64,000 bases of DNA from Mumia sp. Pv4-285 (lineage in GTDB: Bacteria > Actinomycetota > Actinomycetes > Propionibacteriales > Nocardioidaceae). Position 1 is the first letter of the stretch. The number at the start of each line of letters is the position of its first letter. Below, in pieces: positions 43,482 to 52,335 of the stretch. The stretch spans positions 372,001 to 436,000 of the forward strand of contig NZ_CP162023.1 in the NCBI RefSeq assembly GCF_041320275.1, in the 5' to 3' direction. The position numbers and the translations under genes are program-made. The notes under the pieces are model-generated. The model was not told where the DNA came from, searched no databases, and saw only the letters and a program-made list of their open reading frames with translations.

Positions 43482-44414
43482 GTGGGTGAGACGACGATCG
43501 AGCGCGACCTGAGGTACGCGGAGCGGCCGACGGGGTCGCTCCTTCTCGACCTGTACAGGCCGGCTCGGGACGGTGCGGTGCCGGTGGTGGTCTGGCTGCA
43601 CGGCGGCGGGTGGTTCGCGGGCGACCGGGCGTTGGCGCCGGACCTGCGGCGCTACTTCGCCTCGCGCGGGATCGCGATGGCGTCGATCGAGTACCGCCTG
43701 TCCGGCCAGGCCCTGTGGCCCGCACAGCTGCACGACGTCCGCGACGCGGTCCGGTTCCTGCGGGCAGCAGCGGGAGACCTCGGTCTGCGCCCGGACCGTA
43801 TCGGCCTCTGGGGAGGGTCGGCCGGAGCGCACCTGGCAGCGATCGCCGGGCTCGCCGGTCGCGAACGACACCTCGACGGCGAACCCGGCACGGGAGACGC
43901 GTCGGTGACGGCCGTCGCCGCTTCGTACCCGCCGGTCGACCTCGAGCAGCGGCACGTGCCGGCCGGCGCGCCTCTCGGTCCACCCGGCGCGGCCGGCCCG
44001 CGGGACTCGCCCGAGGCGCGGCTGATCGGTGGCACGCCGGACGAGCAGCCCGAGCGTGCCCGGGACGCGACCGTGCTGACCTGGGTGACGTCGCAGGCAC
44101 CCGCGTTCCAGATCTCCCACGGCACCGGGGACCGCCTGGTCCCCGCCCGGCACAGCGAGCTGCTGCACGCGGCGCTGGTCGAGGCCGGCATCGAGTCCGA
44201 CCTCTTCTTGGTCGACGGCTTCGGCCACGGGTTCCTCAACCCGCCAGGACGCGCGGACGTCCCCGCAGTGATGGACGACGGTCGGCTCGCGACCGAGCAG
44301 CCCGCGCCGGCCCTGCACCGTACGAGCGCTTCCGCCGGCGACGAGCCGTCGACCTTCGGGTTCGACGACGTCGGCGACTTCTTCACCCGCCACCTGTTCG
44401 AAGGAGAACCATGA
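43482..44414 (+). CDS. Alpha/beta hydrolase (esterase/lipase, BD-FAE-like)
   Basis: A 310-residue esterase: oxyanion motif WLHGGGWFAGDR, nucleophile GGSAGAHLAAIAG, acid in GTGDRLVPARH and catalytic His in GFGHGFLNP. GTG 43482 has GGAGG eight bases upstream. The bicupin gene overlaps its end (ATGA). It may release an aromatic acid or phenol from an ester such as an acylated flavonoid; this is inference. Confidence 0.87.
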   Translation: MGETTIERDLRYAERPTGSLLLDLYRPARDGAVPVVVWLHGGGWFAGDRALAPDLRRYFASRGIAMASIEYRLSGQALWPAQLHDVRDAVRFLRAAAGDLGLRPDRIGLWGGSAGAHLAAIAGLAGRERHLDGEPGTGDASVTAVAASYPPVDLEQRHVPAGAPLGPPGAAGPRDSPEARLIGGTPDEQPERARDATVLTWVTSQAPAFQISHGTGDRLVPARHSELLHAALVEAGIESDLFLVDGFGHGFLNPPGRADVPAVMDDGRLATEQPAPALHRTSASAGDEPSTFGFDDVGDFFTRHLFEGEP

Positions 44415-45460
44415 GCACGCACGACCTGGAGTCGATCCACCGGCTCGCACCCGTGATGGATGCCCTGCCCGGGGAGCCGGTGCCGTACTACCTGTCCAGC
44501 GGTGAGGGCCGACGGTACGAGCTCGGCGGACAGCTGTGGACAGTGGTCGCGCGTGCCCGAGACACCGGCGGCGCCTTCGACGCCGCGTACCTGCTCGGAC
44601 CGCGCGGTGCTTCGGCGCCGTTCCACAGCCTCGCCGAGCACCAGCGTTCGTACTTCGTCTTCGAGGGCTCGGCGCAGTTCTGGCTGCCGGGAGAGAGCCG
44701 TGTCCTGTCGACCGGCGACTCGATCCACGTCCCGCCGGGCGTCCCGGTCGCGTACCGGCTGCTCGGCCACATGACCCGGCTCCTGATGTGGTCGGCTCCT
44801 GGCGGAGCGCTCGACCTGCTGCTCGACGAGGACGCGGCGGTCGACCGTCACGTGTACGCGGCGTCGGCAGAGGGGCGGCCGTCGAGCGACCCGTGGGCCC
44901 GGGGCGCTCAGGTGCACGACGTCGCGCTCGCCGACCCGCGCGACGCCGAGGACGAGGACCTGCCGAAGGGGGTCGAGCCCTACTTCCTGCGCGCCCACGG
45001 GGGTGACCGCCGGGAGTGGCCCGACGCGATGAACGCGTTCTCCGCGCGCGGGCGCAACACCGGCGGCCGGTACTTCGCGGTGACGACGCTCGGCGCCCGG
45101 CAGCCGTACATCGTGCGGCACTTCCACCGCCAGCACACCGAGAACTTCTTCTGTCTGTCCGGGCGGATCTGGCTGTGGGTCAACGGCGAGGAGGTCCTGC
45201 TCACGCCAGGCGACTTCCTGCACGCGCCGGCCGGCACGATCCACTCGTTCGCGTTCACCGGGCACAACACCCGCATGCTGGGTCTGCTGACGACCGACGT
45301 GTTCGAACCGTTCTTCGACCTGACGGGTGACGCGACCGGCGACCACGTCTACAGCGAGGGGCTCATCGACCCGTCGGTGATGATCGGGCGTCTGCAGACG
45401 CTCAGCGACCTCGACCTCGTCATGGCCGGTCCGCCGCCTCCGCCACCCGCCGGACTCTGA
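44411..45460 (+). CDS. Quercetin 2,3-dioxygenase-like bicupin
   Basis: A 349-residue two-cupin protein related to bacterial quercetinases (B. subtilis YxaG group), which cleave flavonols with O2 and release CO. The second cupin has a full metal set: His237, His239, Glu244 (HFHRQHTENF) and His278 (GTIHSF). In the first cupin only His72 remains; the other positions are Leu74, Arg79 and a Val. Known members bind metal in both and use the N-terminal site. So this one differs and the substrate may too. Confidence 0.83.
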   Translation: MSTHDLESIHRLAPVMDALPGEPVPYYLSSGEGRRYELGGQLWTVVARARDTGGAFDAAYLLGPRGASAPFHSLAEHQRSYFVFEGSAQFWLPGESRVLSTGDSIHVPPGVPVAYRLLGHMTRLLMWSAPGGALDLLLDEDAAVDRHVYAASAEGRPSSDPWARGAQVHDVALADPRDAEDEDLPKGVEPYFLRAHGGDRREWPDAMNAFSARGRNTGGRYFAVTTLGARQPYIVRHFHRQHTENFFCLSGRIWLWVNGEEVLLTPGDFLHAPAGTIHSFAFTGHNTRMLGLLTTDVFEPFFDLTGDATGDHVYSEGLIDPSVMIGRLQTLSDLDLVMAGPPPPPPAGL

Positions 45461-45478
45461 CCGCGCCGCGGGCGCGCC

Positions 45479-46729
45479 TCACTCCTGGCGTGCCTGCCAC
45501 TGGCGCACCCACGCGCGGGCGTAGTCGTTGCCGTGCGGGGTGCGCATCACGGTGTGGATGTGGAACGGCTGCGGCACGTCGTAGTCCAGGAACACTCCGC
45601 AGTGGTGGTCGAGCTCCACGATGACGACGGGGGACTGGATCCGGAAGTAGAAGACGTCCCCGGGCTTCCAGCCGCCGATCCACGAGAACGTGGTCTCGTC
45701 GAGGTGGGCGCCGATCTCGCGCATCCGGGCACGACGCGGACCCTCCGGGAGCAGGGCGACGAAGTCCTCGACGAGGGCGAGCACCAAGGCCTGCGCGTGC
45801 GTGGGCAGCCGTGCGACAGCCACCCCCTCGACCGGGATGACGCGGTTGTCCTGGAAGGCGCCGGCGAGGTGGCGTTCGTCGCCGGGGTGCACGCGGCCCT
45901 CGGGCATCGCCGGGTCGACCATCTCGTCGTACGTGATCGCCTCGGCACGCAGGTCGTCGGGCAACGACGCCATCAGTCGCGTGGCGAGATCGACACGGTG
46001 GGCGAAGGGGCGACCGCCGCCGGCGTACGGACCTGTGTCGATCTGGTCGGGCTCGGCGCCGAGGAAGACCGGGCTGAGCGACATCCGCCCGTCGACGACG
46101 AGGCAGTTGAGAGCGGCGTGGTGGCCGAACAGCTGCCATCCCCAGGGCGCTCGGAGGTCGGGTGTGCCGTAGAGCGCGATGTTGTAGCTGTACGCGTTGA
46201 GCAGCGACTCGAGGCCGACGACCTCGCCGAGGAAGCCGTTGATGAGCATCATCCGATGGGCGAGCGCGTATCCCTGCGGGCTCAGGGACGACTCCACGAG
46301 GGCGAGCGCCGCGTCCCGCACGGGATCGTCGCACTGGTCGAGCCGCAGGCCGGTGTCGAACTGCATGAACTCCGGGTTGGCCCAGGTCTGCCACTCGACG
46401 GCGTCGACCGCGTGCGTGAGACGGTCGCGAGCACCGTCCTCGACGACGCCGAGCAGGCGCTCGGCGGCCTCGACCATCGCCGCGACCGGTGCCTCCTCGC
46501 CCGGTTCGGCCGGCGTCAGCGGATAGAGGCCTGCGCGGAGGGTGCCGTCCTCGGTGACGCCCACGAAGTCGTTCTCGTAGAGCGGTGTCCAGCCCTTGAT
46601 GAGGTCACCGGTGAAGACGTCCTCACGCGCGGCGTCGCGATATCCGTAGGGGTCCATGCCGCGGATGTCGGCGAGCCGCGGGTGGTCGTGGGGGAAGAGG
46701 AAGGCTCGGAAGGCGCTCGGGTCGGACAT
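45479..46729 (-). CDS. DUF3500 domain protein
   Basis: A 416-residue cytosolic protein that I match to DUF3500. It has many conserved-looking Trp, His and Asp residues: WGWQLFGHHAALNCLV, FSWIGGWKPGDVFYFRI and VELDHHCGVFLDYD. No signal peptide; function unknown. ATG 46729 gives the conserved N-terminus (AFRAFLFPHDHPR). It follows a GntR regulator by 32 bases and is probably co-transcribed with it; it converges with the bicupin gene. Confidence 0.8.
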   Translation of the reverse strand: MSDPSAFRAFLFPHDHPRLADIRGMDPYGYRDAAREDVFTGDLIKGWTPLYENDFVGVTEDGTLRAGLYPLTPAEPGEEAPVAAMVEAAERLLGVVEDGARDRLTHAVDAVEWQTWANPEFMQFDTGLRLDQCDDPVRDAALALVESSLSPQGYALAHRMMLINGFLGEVVGLESLLNAYSYNIALYGTPDLRAPWGWQLFGHHAALNCLVVDGRMSLSPVFLGAEPDQIDTGPYAGGGRPFAHRVDLATRLMASLPDDLRAEAITYDEMVDPAMPEGRVHPGDERHLAGAFQDNRVIPVEGVAVARLPTHAQALVLALVEDFVALLPEGPRRARMREIGAHLDETTFSWIGGWKPGDVFYFRIQSPVVIVELDHHCGVFLDYDVPQPFHIHTVMRTPHGNDYARAWVRQWQARQE

Positions 46730-46761
46730 CGGTGCTCCTCGCGGGTCGTCGGGGCCGCCGG

Positions 46762-47448
46762 TCATCGCGGTGCGTCGTGGTGGGCGTCGACAGCGGCGCG
46801 GACGCGGTCGAGGTCGCCCGAGGCGATCGCCTCGACCAGCTCGACGTGGACCTGCAGGCGCCCTGCTCGGTAGGCGCCGCCGTCGGCCGCGTCGTCGTGG
46901 TGGGCGGACGACGACGAGAGCTGCCCGAGCGTCCCGACGTAGACGGCACGTGCCATGGCGTTGGGGCAGATCGCGGCGATCCGCTCGTGCAGCGCCCAGT
47001 TGGCGCGCATGAAGGCCGACCAGTCCTCTGCCGTACGCATCGGCTCGAGGAGGCGACGCAGGTCGCGGACGTCCTCGTCGCTGCGGCAACGCGCGGCGCC
47101 GGTGTCGATCAGCGGCTCGAGATGGTCGCGCAGCTCGATGGCGTCGACGATGGCCGACGGATCCTCACTGACGGTCAGCAGTGTACGGCGGAGGCGTACG
47201 ACCGGGCCGTGGTCGGCGACGAACATGCCGCCGCCGCGTCCTGGCTTGATGTGGACGATGCCGCGCTCGCGGAGGAGCCTCACGGCCTCGCTGACGGTCG
47301 GCTTCGAGAAGCCGCTCTCGGCCCGGAGGTCGTCGAGAGTGCCGAGCGCGTCGCCGGGAAGGAGGCCGTCGTCGCGGATCCGGCGCTCGAGCGCGTCGGC
47401 GAGGTGCTCCGCGCGGCTCCGCGGGACGGCGAGCCTGTCGTGGGTCAT
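46762..47448 (-). CDS. GntR (FadR subfamily) transcriptional regulator
   Basis: A 228-residue regulator. The N-terminal winged helix (LRAESGFSKPTVSEAVRLLRERG, wing IKPGRGGGMFV) is followed by an all-helical FCD ligand domain with metal/ligand residues around NWALHERIA and HVELVEAIASGDL. It is divergent from the FAH hydrolase gene, and the inverted repeats between them are likely binding sites. Probably responds to an acid intermediate of the pathway. Confidence 0.9.
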   Translation of the reverse strand: MTHDRLAVPRSRAEHLADALERRIRDDGLLPGDALGTLDDLRAESGFSKPTVSEAVRLLRERGIVHIKPGRGGGMFVADHGPVVRLRRTLLTVSEDPSAIVDAIELRDHLEPLIDTGAARCRSDEDVRDLRRLLEPMRTAEDWSAFMRANWALHERIAAICPNAMARAVYVGTLGQLSSSSAHHDDAADGGAYRAGRLQVHVELVEAIASGDLDRVRAAVDAHHDAPR

Positions 47449-47453
47449 GAGAC

Positions 47454-47488
47454 AGGTATAGCAGAAAAGACCTAATTGGTATATACCT
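47454..47488. promoter_or_regulatory. Candidate GntR operator
   Basis: GGTATATACC (47478-47487) is a perfect palindrome. AGGTATA (47454-47460) pairs with TATACCT (47482-47488) to give a larger inverted repeat. One arm overlaps the probable minus-strand -10 of the regulator gene; the other lies 47 bases before the FAH gene. Confidence 0.55.
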
Positions 47489-47534
47489 TTTATGAGCGGC
47501 TCGACCGGGCTGCCTGACGAGGAGGAGCGAACCG

Positions 47535-48398
47535 ATGGGTGAACGACTGGTGGGGGTGCGTGAGCGCGCAGGCGCCGTGCAGGTCGGGCTGCTCGGAGCG
47601 GACGGGCGTACGGTGACGGTCCTTGCCGGCCTCGAGGCGTTCTGGGACGACCCGGCAGCGCTGATGGCGTCCGGTCCCGGGGCGGACGCACCCGTGCTCG
47701 ACCTCGCCGATGTCGAGCTGGTCCCACCGGTCCTGCCGGGTGCCCGCGTGATCTGCATCGGGCTCAACTACCTCAAGCACGTCGCCGAGGGGTCGTTCAG
47801 CGGGGAGGCCCTCCCGGACCACCCGACGCTCTTCGCGCGCTGGCCGGCCTCGCTCACAGTCGGAGGAGCCGCAGTGCCGGTGCCGTCGAACGAGGAAGGG
47901 CTGGACTGGGAGGGCGAGGTCGTGGCCTGGGTCGGGTCGCGGCTCGTCGACGCCACGCCCGACGAGGCCCTGGCGGCGGTGGTCGGCTACTCGACGTTCA
48001 ACGACCTCACCTCACGTCGCGCCCAGAAGCTCACCTCGCAGTGGATCCTCGGCAAGAACGGCGACCGGTCGGGCCCGCTCGGCCCGCTCGTCCCTGCGGC
48101 GGAGGTCGGCGACCTGCGCGACGGGCTGCGCGTCGAGACCCGTGTCAACGGCGAGGTCGTGCAGGAGGGGCGCACGGACGAGATGGTCTACACCGTCGGC
48201 GACACACTTTCGCTGATCTCGCACACGTTCACGCTCAACCCGGGTGACCTCCTGGCGACGGGCACGCCGTCCGGCGTCGGCTACTCGCGCACGCCGCCGT
48301 GGTTGCTGCAGCCGGGTGACGTCGTCGAGGTCGAGGTCGAACGGCTCGGGGTGCTGAGCAACCCGATCGTCGACAACGTCGCGCGGCGTGCGACGTAA
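47535..48398 (+). CDS. Fumarylacetoacetate hydrolase (FAH) family protein
   Basis: A 287-residue FAH-fold hydrolase/decarboxylase acting on acylpyruvate-type ring-cleavage products. Metal and substrate residues are visible in ICIGLNYLKHVAE, DWEGEVVAWVG (metal Glu), YSTFNDLTSRRAQ, WILGKNGDRSGPLGP and LATGTPSGVGYSR. A strong GAGGAG ribosome site precedes ATG 47535. Such enzymes follow ring-opening dioxygenases, which fits the bicupin nearby. Confidence 0.9.
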   Translation: MGERLVGVRERAGAVQVGLLGADGRTVTVLAGLEAFWDDPAALMASGPGADAPVLDLADVELVPPVLPGARVICIGLNYLKHVAEGSFSGEALPDHPTLFARWPASLTVGGAAVPVPSNEEGLDWEGEVVAWVGSRLVDATPDEALAAVVGYSTFNDLTSRRAQKLTSQWILGKNGDRSGPLGPLVPAAEVGDLRDGLRVETRVNGEVVQEGRTDEMVYTVGDTLSLISHTFTLNPGDLLATGTPSGVGYSRTPPWLLQPGDVVEVEVERLGVLSNPIVDNVARRAT

Positions 48399-48407
48399 TG
48401 TCGAGAC

Positions 48408-49451
48408 ATGAACAACATCGTCGCCCGTGTCACCGGTCCCTCCGCCGTCTCCGTCGTCGAGGAGCCGCGGCCGGACGAGATCCCGCCCGGACGGGTCGAG
48501 GTGGAGATCACCTACTGCGGTGTCTGTGCCACGGACACGCACAACTACACGTCCGGAGGAGCGATCCCCGCATCGGTGTTCGGCCACGAGTGGACCGGCA
48601 CGATCGCCCGGGTCGGCCACGACGTGACGTCGGTCGAGCCCGGCCAGCGGGTCGTCGCGAGCGTCGGGGCAGCCTGCGGATCGTGCGCGATGTGCGTCGC
48701 CGGACACCCTGAGCACTGCGACACCGTGTTCGCCGAGGCCAACGGGGTGACCCCCGACAGCCCGACGCACGGCGCCTTCGCCAGGAGCCTGGTCGTCGAC
48801 GCACGCCGGGTGATGCCGGTCGTCGACGGCCTCACCGACGTCCAGGCGGCGCTCGTCGAGCCCACCGCGGTGACCTTCCACGCCGTCAAGCGCACCCGGC
48901 AGCCGTTCGGCGCCGTGGTCGTCGTCCAGGGGGCGGGCCCCATCGGTCTGCTCGCAGCGCAGCACGCGCGCCACGCCGGCGCCGGCCGCCTCGTCGTGAT
49001 CGAGCCGAACGAGCAGCGCCGCGCCTCGGCGACCGCGCTCGGGTTCACCGAGGTCTTCGCGCCGGGCGACGACGTGCAGTCCCACCTCCTCGAGATCACC
49101 GGCGGACTGGGTGCCGACGTCCTGTACGAGTGCACCGGGGCCGCGGCGCTCCTCCAGTCGTCGGCCGAGATGGTGCGCCGAGGCGGCACGCTCTCCCTGC
49201 TGGGCTTCCCCATGACGGACTCGACCGTGAGCTACGGCGACTGGCAGGTCCGCGAGCTGACCGTCATCGGTTCGCTCGCCTACAACCACGAGGACTTCCT
49301 CGGTGCGATGCGCGCGATCGCCGACGGATCGGTCGACGTCGACGTCCTCCACACCGGCACGGTGGGGCTCGACGACCTGGGCGCGCTGATGGACGAGCTC
49401 GACTCCGGCCGTACGGCTCACGCGAAGGTGCTGGTCGACCCGTCGCGGTGA
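48408..49451 (+). CDS. Zinc-dependent alcohol dehydrogenase (MDR family)
   Basis: A 347-residue NAD(P)-dependent dehydrogenase. Catalytic zinc ligands sit in YCGVCATDTHNY and GHEWTGTI; the structural zinc Cys set is CGSCAMCVAGHPEHC. The nucleotide motif is VQGAGPIGLLAAQHA. It may oxidise a polyol or alcohol intermediate. TAATGT (48396-48401) six bases before ATG supports a separate leaderless transcript and overlaps the FAH stop codon. Confidence 0.92.
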   Translation: MNNIVARVTGPSAVSVVEEPRPDEIPPGRVEVEITYCGVCATDTHNYTSGGAIPASVFGHEWTGTIARVGHDVTSVEPGQRVVASVGAACGSCAMCVAGHPEHCDTVFAEANGVTPDSPTHGAFARSLVVDARRVMPVVDGLTDVQAALVEPTAVTFHAVKRTRQPFGAVVVVQGAGPIGLLAAQHARHAGAGRLVVIEPNEQRRASATALGFTEVFAPGDDVQSHLLEITGGLGADVLYECTGAAALLQSSAEMVRRGGTLSLLGFPMTDSTVSYGDWQVRELTVIGSLAYNHEDFLGAMRAIADGSVDVDVLHTGTVGLDDLGALMDELDSGRTAHAKVLVDPSR

Positions 49452-49455
49452 CCGG

Positions 49456-50052
49456 TCATCCCCAGCGCGAGGCGAACCAGGGCTGGTGCAGGTCGAGGTA
49501 GCGGACGTCGGCCATCGCCGACTCCATCTGCTCCCGCATCGCTGCCGGCATCTCCTCCTGCTCGCCGCGCCGTGCCGACGCCTCGTCCGTGAAGGCGACC
49601 GTCTCGGTGAACGTGCCGTCGTCGGCGATGGCGAGAGTGGCGCCGATGATGTCGGGTCGGGCCTCGTGCATCTGCTGGGTGTCGGTCATCATCGCCTTCA
49701 GCCGGTCGGCATCGACGGCGCGTCCCTGGATCACCTGCACGAACCCGGCCTCGTCCGACCCGCCGTCGAGCGCGAGGGTCACGTCCGTGCAGTCGTGGAA
49801 CTCAGGCTCGGCGTCGAAGAGCTCTCGGGTGCGCTCCCACCACGCGCTCTGCTCCCGGCTGTCGGAGTTGCTGCGGGCCTTCTCCTCCGACTCGAACCTC
49901 ACCACCCCGACGAACATGCCGTCGTCGGTGAAGCCGTACGTGCCGCCGAGCCAGCCGACGACGTCGGGCGCGCGCTCCGTCCGCCACTGCTCCATCGCAG
50001 CCCGCATCTCGTCCTGGCGGGTGCACGGACCCTGGATGACCTGGATGAACAT
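49456..50052 (-). CDS. Tandem ABM-like (dimeric alpha/beta barrel) protein
   Basis: A 198-residue protein made of two similar halves: FIQVIQGPCTRQDEMRAAM at the N-terminus and FVQVIQGRAVDADRLKAMM in the second. This matches a duplicated antibiotic-biosynthesis-monooxygenase-like ferredoxin fold. It ends PWFASRWG. A close paralogue lies at 63466. ATG 50052 is preceded by GGGGAG. Function unknown. Its stop lies 4 bases from that of the convergent alcohol dehydrogenase. Confidence 0.8.
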   Translation of the reverse strand: MFIQVIQGPCTRQDEMRAAMEQWRTERAPDVVGWLGGTYGFTDDGMFVGVVRFESEEKARSNSDSREQSAWWERTRELFDAEPEFHDCTDVTLALDGGSDEAGFVQVIQGRAVDADRLKAMMTDTQQMHEARPDIIGATLAIADDGTFTETVAFTDEASARRGEQEEMPAAMREQMESAMADVRYLDLHQPWFASRWG

Positions 50053-50140
50053 GGCGCTCCCCTTCGTCGGACGGGGGACCACTCGACGCTACGCGGGTGC
50101 CGTCGGCGTGGGAAGGCCGATTGTCCGGCGACGGGCGTGC

Positions 50141-51064
50141 TCAGAGCTCGTCGATCTGCAGCGGGCGACGGCGTGCGGCGGACACGACCATGCCGGTGCC
50201 GACCAGCATGAGGACCAGCGCAGGGTACGCGGCGGGCGGAGGCGACTCCCCGAACGCGATCGCGGCGGCGATCACCGCGAGCGGCACGGTGAGGAGCTGG
50301 GTGAGGGAGACGAAGCTCGGGCGCACCGAGCGGACCACGAGGTTGAAGATCGAGTGGCCGAGCAGCTGCGCGAGGACGGTGAGTGCAGCGAGCTGGATCC
50401 ACGCCCGCGGCGGGAACCCCCACAACGGCGCACCCGCGAGGAGCGCGGCGCCGAGAAGGGTCGCTGCACAGATGCCGTAGCAGGTGGTCGTGTACGCGGT
50501 GACGCCCACGGACTGTCGCACGATGCCGCCCGCGACGATGTACGCACCGCCGGCCGCACCGGCCAGGATGGCAAGGAGATTGCCGAGGACCGCCTCGGTC
50601 GACACGGCTGCGTCGATCCCGGTGACGAGCAGGACGCCGGCGAGAGCCACGAAGGTTCCGAGCCAGGCGACGAGCGTCAGGCGTTCCCCGAGGATCCGCG
50701 AGAACAGCGCGGCCCACACGGCCTGCGTGCACACGAGCGCTGCGGCTGACGCGACCGACGTGTGGTCGAGGCTCGCCGCCATGCTTCCGAAGTGGGTCGC
50801 GAGCATGACGGCGGCGAAGGCGATCAGCAGGAGGCGGCGTCCCCGCAACGTCGCGATCTCGCGCCGTGATCTGAGCGCTGCCCACGGGACCAGGACCACC
50901 AGCGCCAGGGCGTTGCGCCAGAAGGCGATCGCCAGCGCCGGCGCCGCGATCGCCGCCATCAACGGAGGCGCCGACGACGCACACAGGACTCCGAACAGCA
51001 GGATCCCGGTGTCGCGCGTCGGCGGCGGCCCGTGGGCGAACGGTGTCGTCTGCGGCACCGTCAC
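50141..51064 (-). CDS. DMT superfamily transporter (EamA)
   Basis: A 307-residue protein with ten helices in two EamA repeats (AAIAAPALAIAFWRNALAL in the first; SIFNLVVRSVRPSFVSL in the second). Members export amino acids or metabolites. GTG 51064 overlaps the TRAP permease stop (GTGA), making it the last gene of the TRAP operon. It may release a pathway side product. Confidence 0.87.
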   Translation of the reverse strand: MTVPQTTPFAHGPPPTRDTGILLFGVLCASSAPPLMAAIAAPALAIAFWRNALALVVLVPWAALRSRREIATLRGRRLLLIAFAAVMLATHFGSMAASLDHTSVASAAALVCTQAVWAALFSRILGERLTLVAWLGTFVALAGVLLVTGIDAAVSTEAVLGNLLAILAGAAGGAYIVAGGIVRQSVGVTAYTTTCYGICAATLLGAALLAGAPLWGFPPRAWIQLAALTVLAQLLGHSIFNLVVRSVRPSFVSLTQLLTVPLAVIAAAIAFGESPPPAAYPALVLMLVGTGMVVSAARRRPLQIDEL

Positions 51065-52335
51065 AGACCGAGCTGGTTCGGCAGCCAGAGCACGACGTCC
51101 GGGACGAACGTCACGATCATCAGGATCACCCCGAGGGGGACGAGGAACGGGGCCACCCCGCTGAAGACGGTCGAGACCGGCATCTTGGTCACCGAGCTCA
51201 GCACGAAGAGCACACCGCCGATCGGCGGCGTCAGCAGCCCGATCATGAGGTTCAGCACGACGATCACGCCGAAGTGGACCGGATCGACCCCGAGCTGCAT
51301 CGCGACGGGCAGCAGGACCGGGACGGCGATGACCAGCGCCGACGTCGGCTCGATGATCGCCCCGAGGAACAGCAGGAGAACGTTCACGAGCAGGAGGAAG
51401 ACGACCTTGCTGTCGGTGAGCTCGAGAACCGCCGTGGCGATCTCCGTCGGCACCTGCTCGCGCGCCATGATCCAGCCGAACAACGACGACGCCGCGAGGA
51501 TGATCATGATCGAGGCCGTGGTGACGGCGGTGTCCGCGAAGACCCTGGGCAGGTCCCGCAACCGCAGCGTCCGGTAGGCGAAGCCGAGCAGCAGCATGTA
51601 GACGGCGCCGACGGCGGCGGCCTCCGTCGGGGTGAAGAGGCCGTTGAGGATCCCGCCCAGGATGACGATCGGTGTCAGCAGCGCACCGACCCCGGCCAGC
51701 GACGTACGCCGGACCTCCCGCCAGCTGAACGCCTGGTTGCGGAGGTCCTCACGATGGCGTGCCCACACGAACACGTACGCGGCCAGGGCCAGGCAGATCA
51801 GCAGCGCGGGGACGACCGACGCGGCGAACAGCGCGCTCGTGGAGACCAGCGCCACCGACGCGTACACGACGGCGGGGATGCTCGGCGGCATCATCGGGCC
51901 GATGACCGACGAGGCCCCCGTGATGCCGACGGCGAACTTGCGCGGATAGCCGTGCTTGATCATCTGCGGCACCTCGATGGAGCCCACGCCGGCAGCATCG
52001 GCGAGCGCCGAGCCGTTCATCCAGGAGAACCCGAGGCTGACGCCGATGTTGACGTAGCCGAGCGACCCGCGCCGCCGTCCGATCAGCGCCAGCACCAGGG
52101 CGAACATGCGCTCGGCGATCCCGGCGCGTGTCGCGAGGAAGCCGACGAGGATGAACAGCGGCACGGCGAGCAACGGCCAGCTGTTCACGCCGCCGGTGGC
52201 GGCCCTCATCGCGAAGCCCAGCGACATGTCGTGCGACCACATGTAGAGCAGCGACGGTCCGAGCAGCGCGAAGGCGATCGGGACACGGAGGACGATCGCC
52301 ACGACGATCGCGATCATCAGGGCGAGGACGCTCAC
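51061..52335 (-). CDS. TRAP transporter large permease (DctM type)
   Basis: A 424-residue, ~12-helix subunit carrying out Na+-coupled import. Signatures include VPLFILVGFLATRAGIAERM, GVSLGFSWMNGSALADAAGVG, MMPPSIPAVVYASV, and LTPPIGGVLFVLSSVT. GTG 52335 overlaps the small permease stop (GTGA). Works with the DctQ subunit and the binding protein encoded just upstream. Confidence 0.94.
   Translation of the reverse strand: MSVLALMIAIVVAIVLRVPIAFALLGPSLLYMWSHDMSLGFAMRAATGGVNSWPLLAVPLFILVGFLATRAGIAERMFALVLALIGRRRGSLGYVNIGVSLGFSWMNGSALADAAGVGSIEVPQMIKHGYPRKFAVGITGASSVIGPMMPPSIPAVVYASVALVSTSALFAASVVPALLICLALAAYVFVWARHREDLRNQAFSWREVRRTSLAGVGALLTPIVILGGILNGLFTPTEAAAVGAVYMLLLGFAYRTLRLRDLPRVFADTAVTTASIMIILAASSLFGWIMAREQVPTEIATAVLELTDSKVVFLLLVNVLLLFLGAIIEPTSALVIAVPVLLPVAMQLGVDPVHFGVIVVLNLMIGLLTPPIGGVLFVLSSVTKMPVSTVFSGVAPFLVPLGVILMIVTFVPDVVLWLPNQLGL

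Noticed and set aside
44411-45460. Gentisate 1,2-dioxygenase for the bicupin
   Set aside because: Gentisate dioxygenases, as I recall them, keep the iron site in the N-terminal cupin; here only the C-terminal cupin has ligands and the N-terminal region resembles quercetinase-type proteins.
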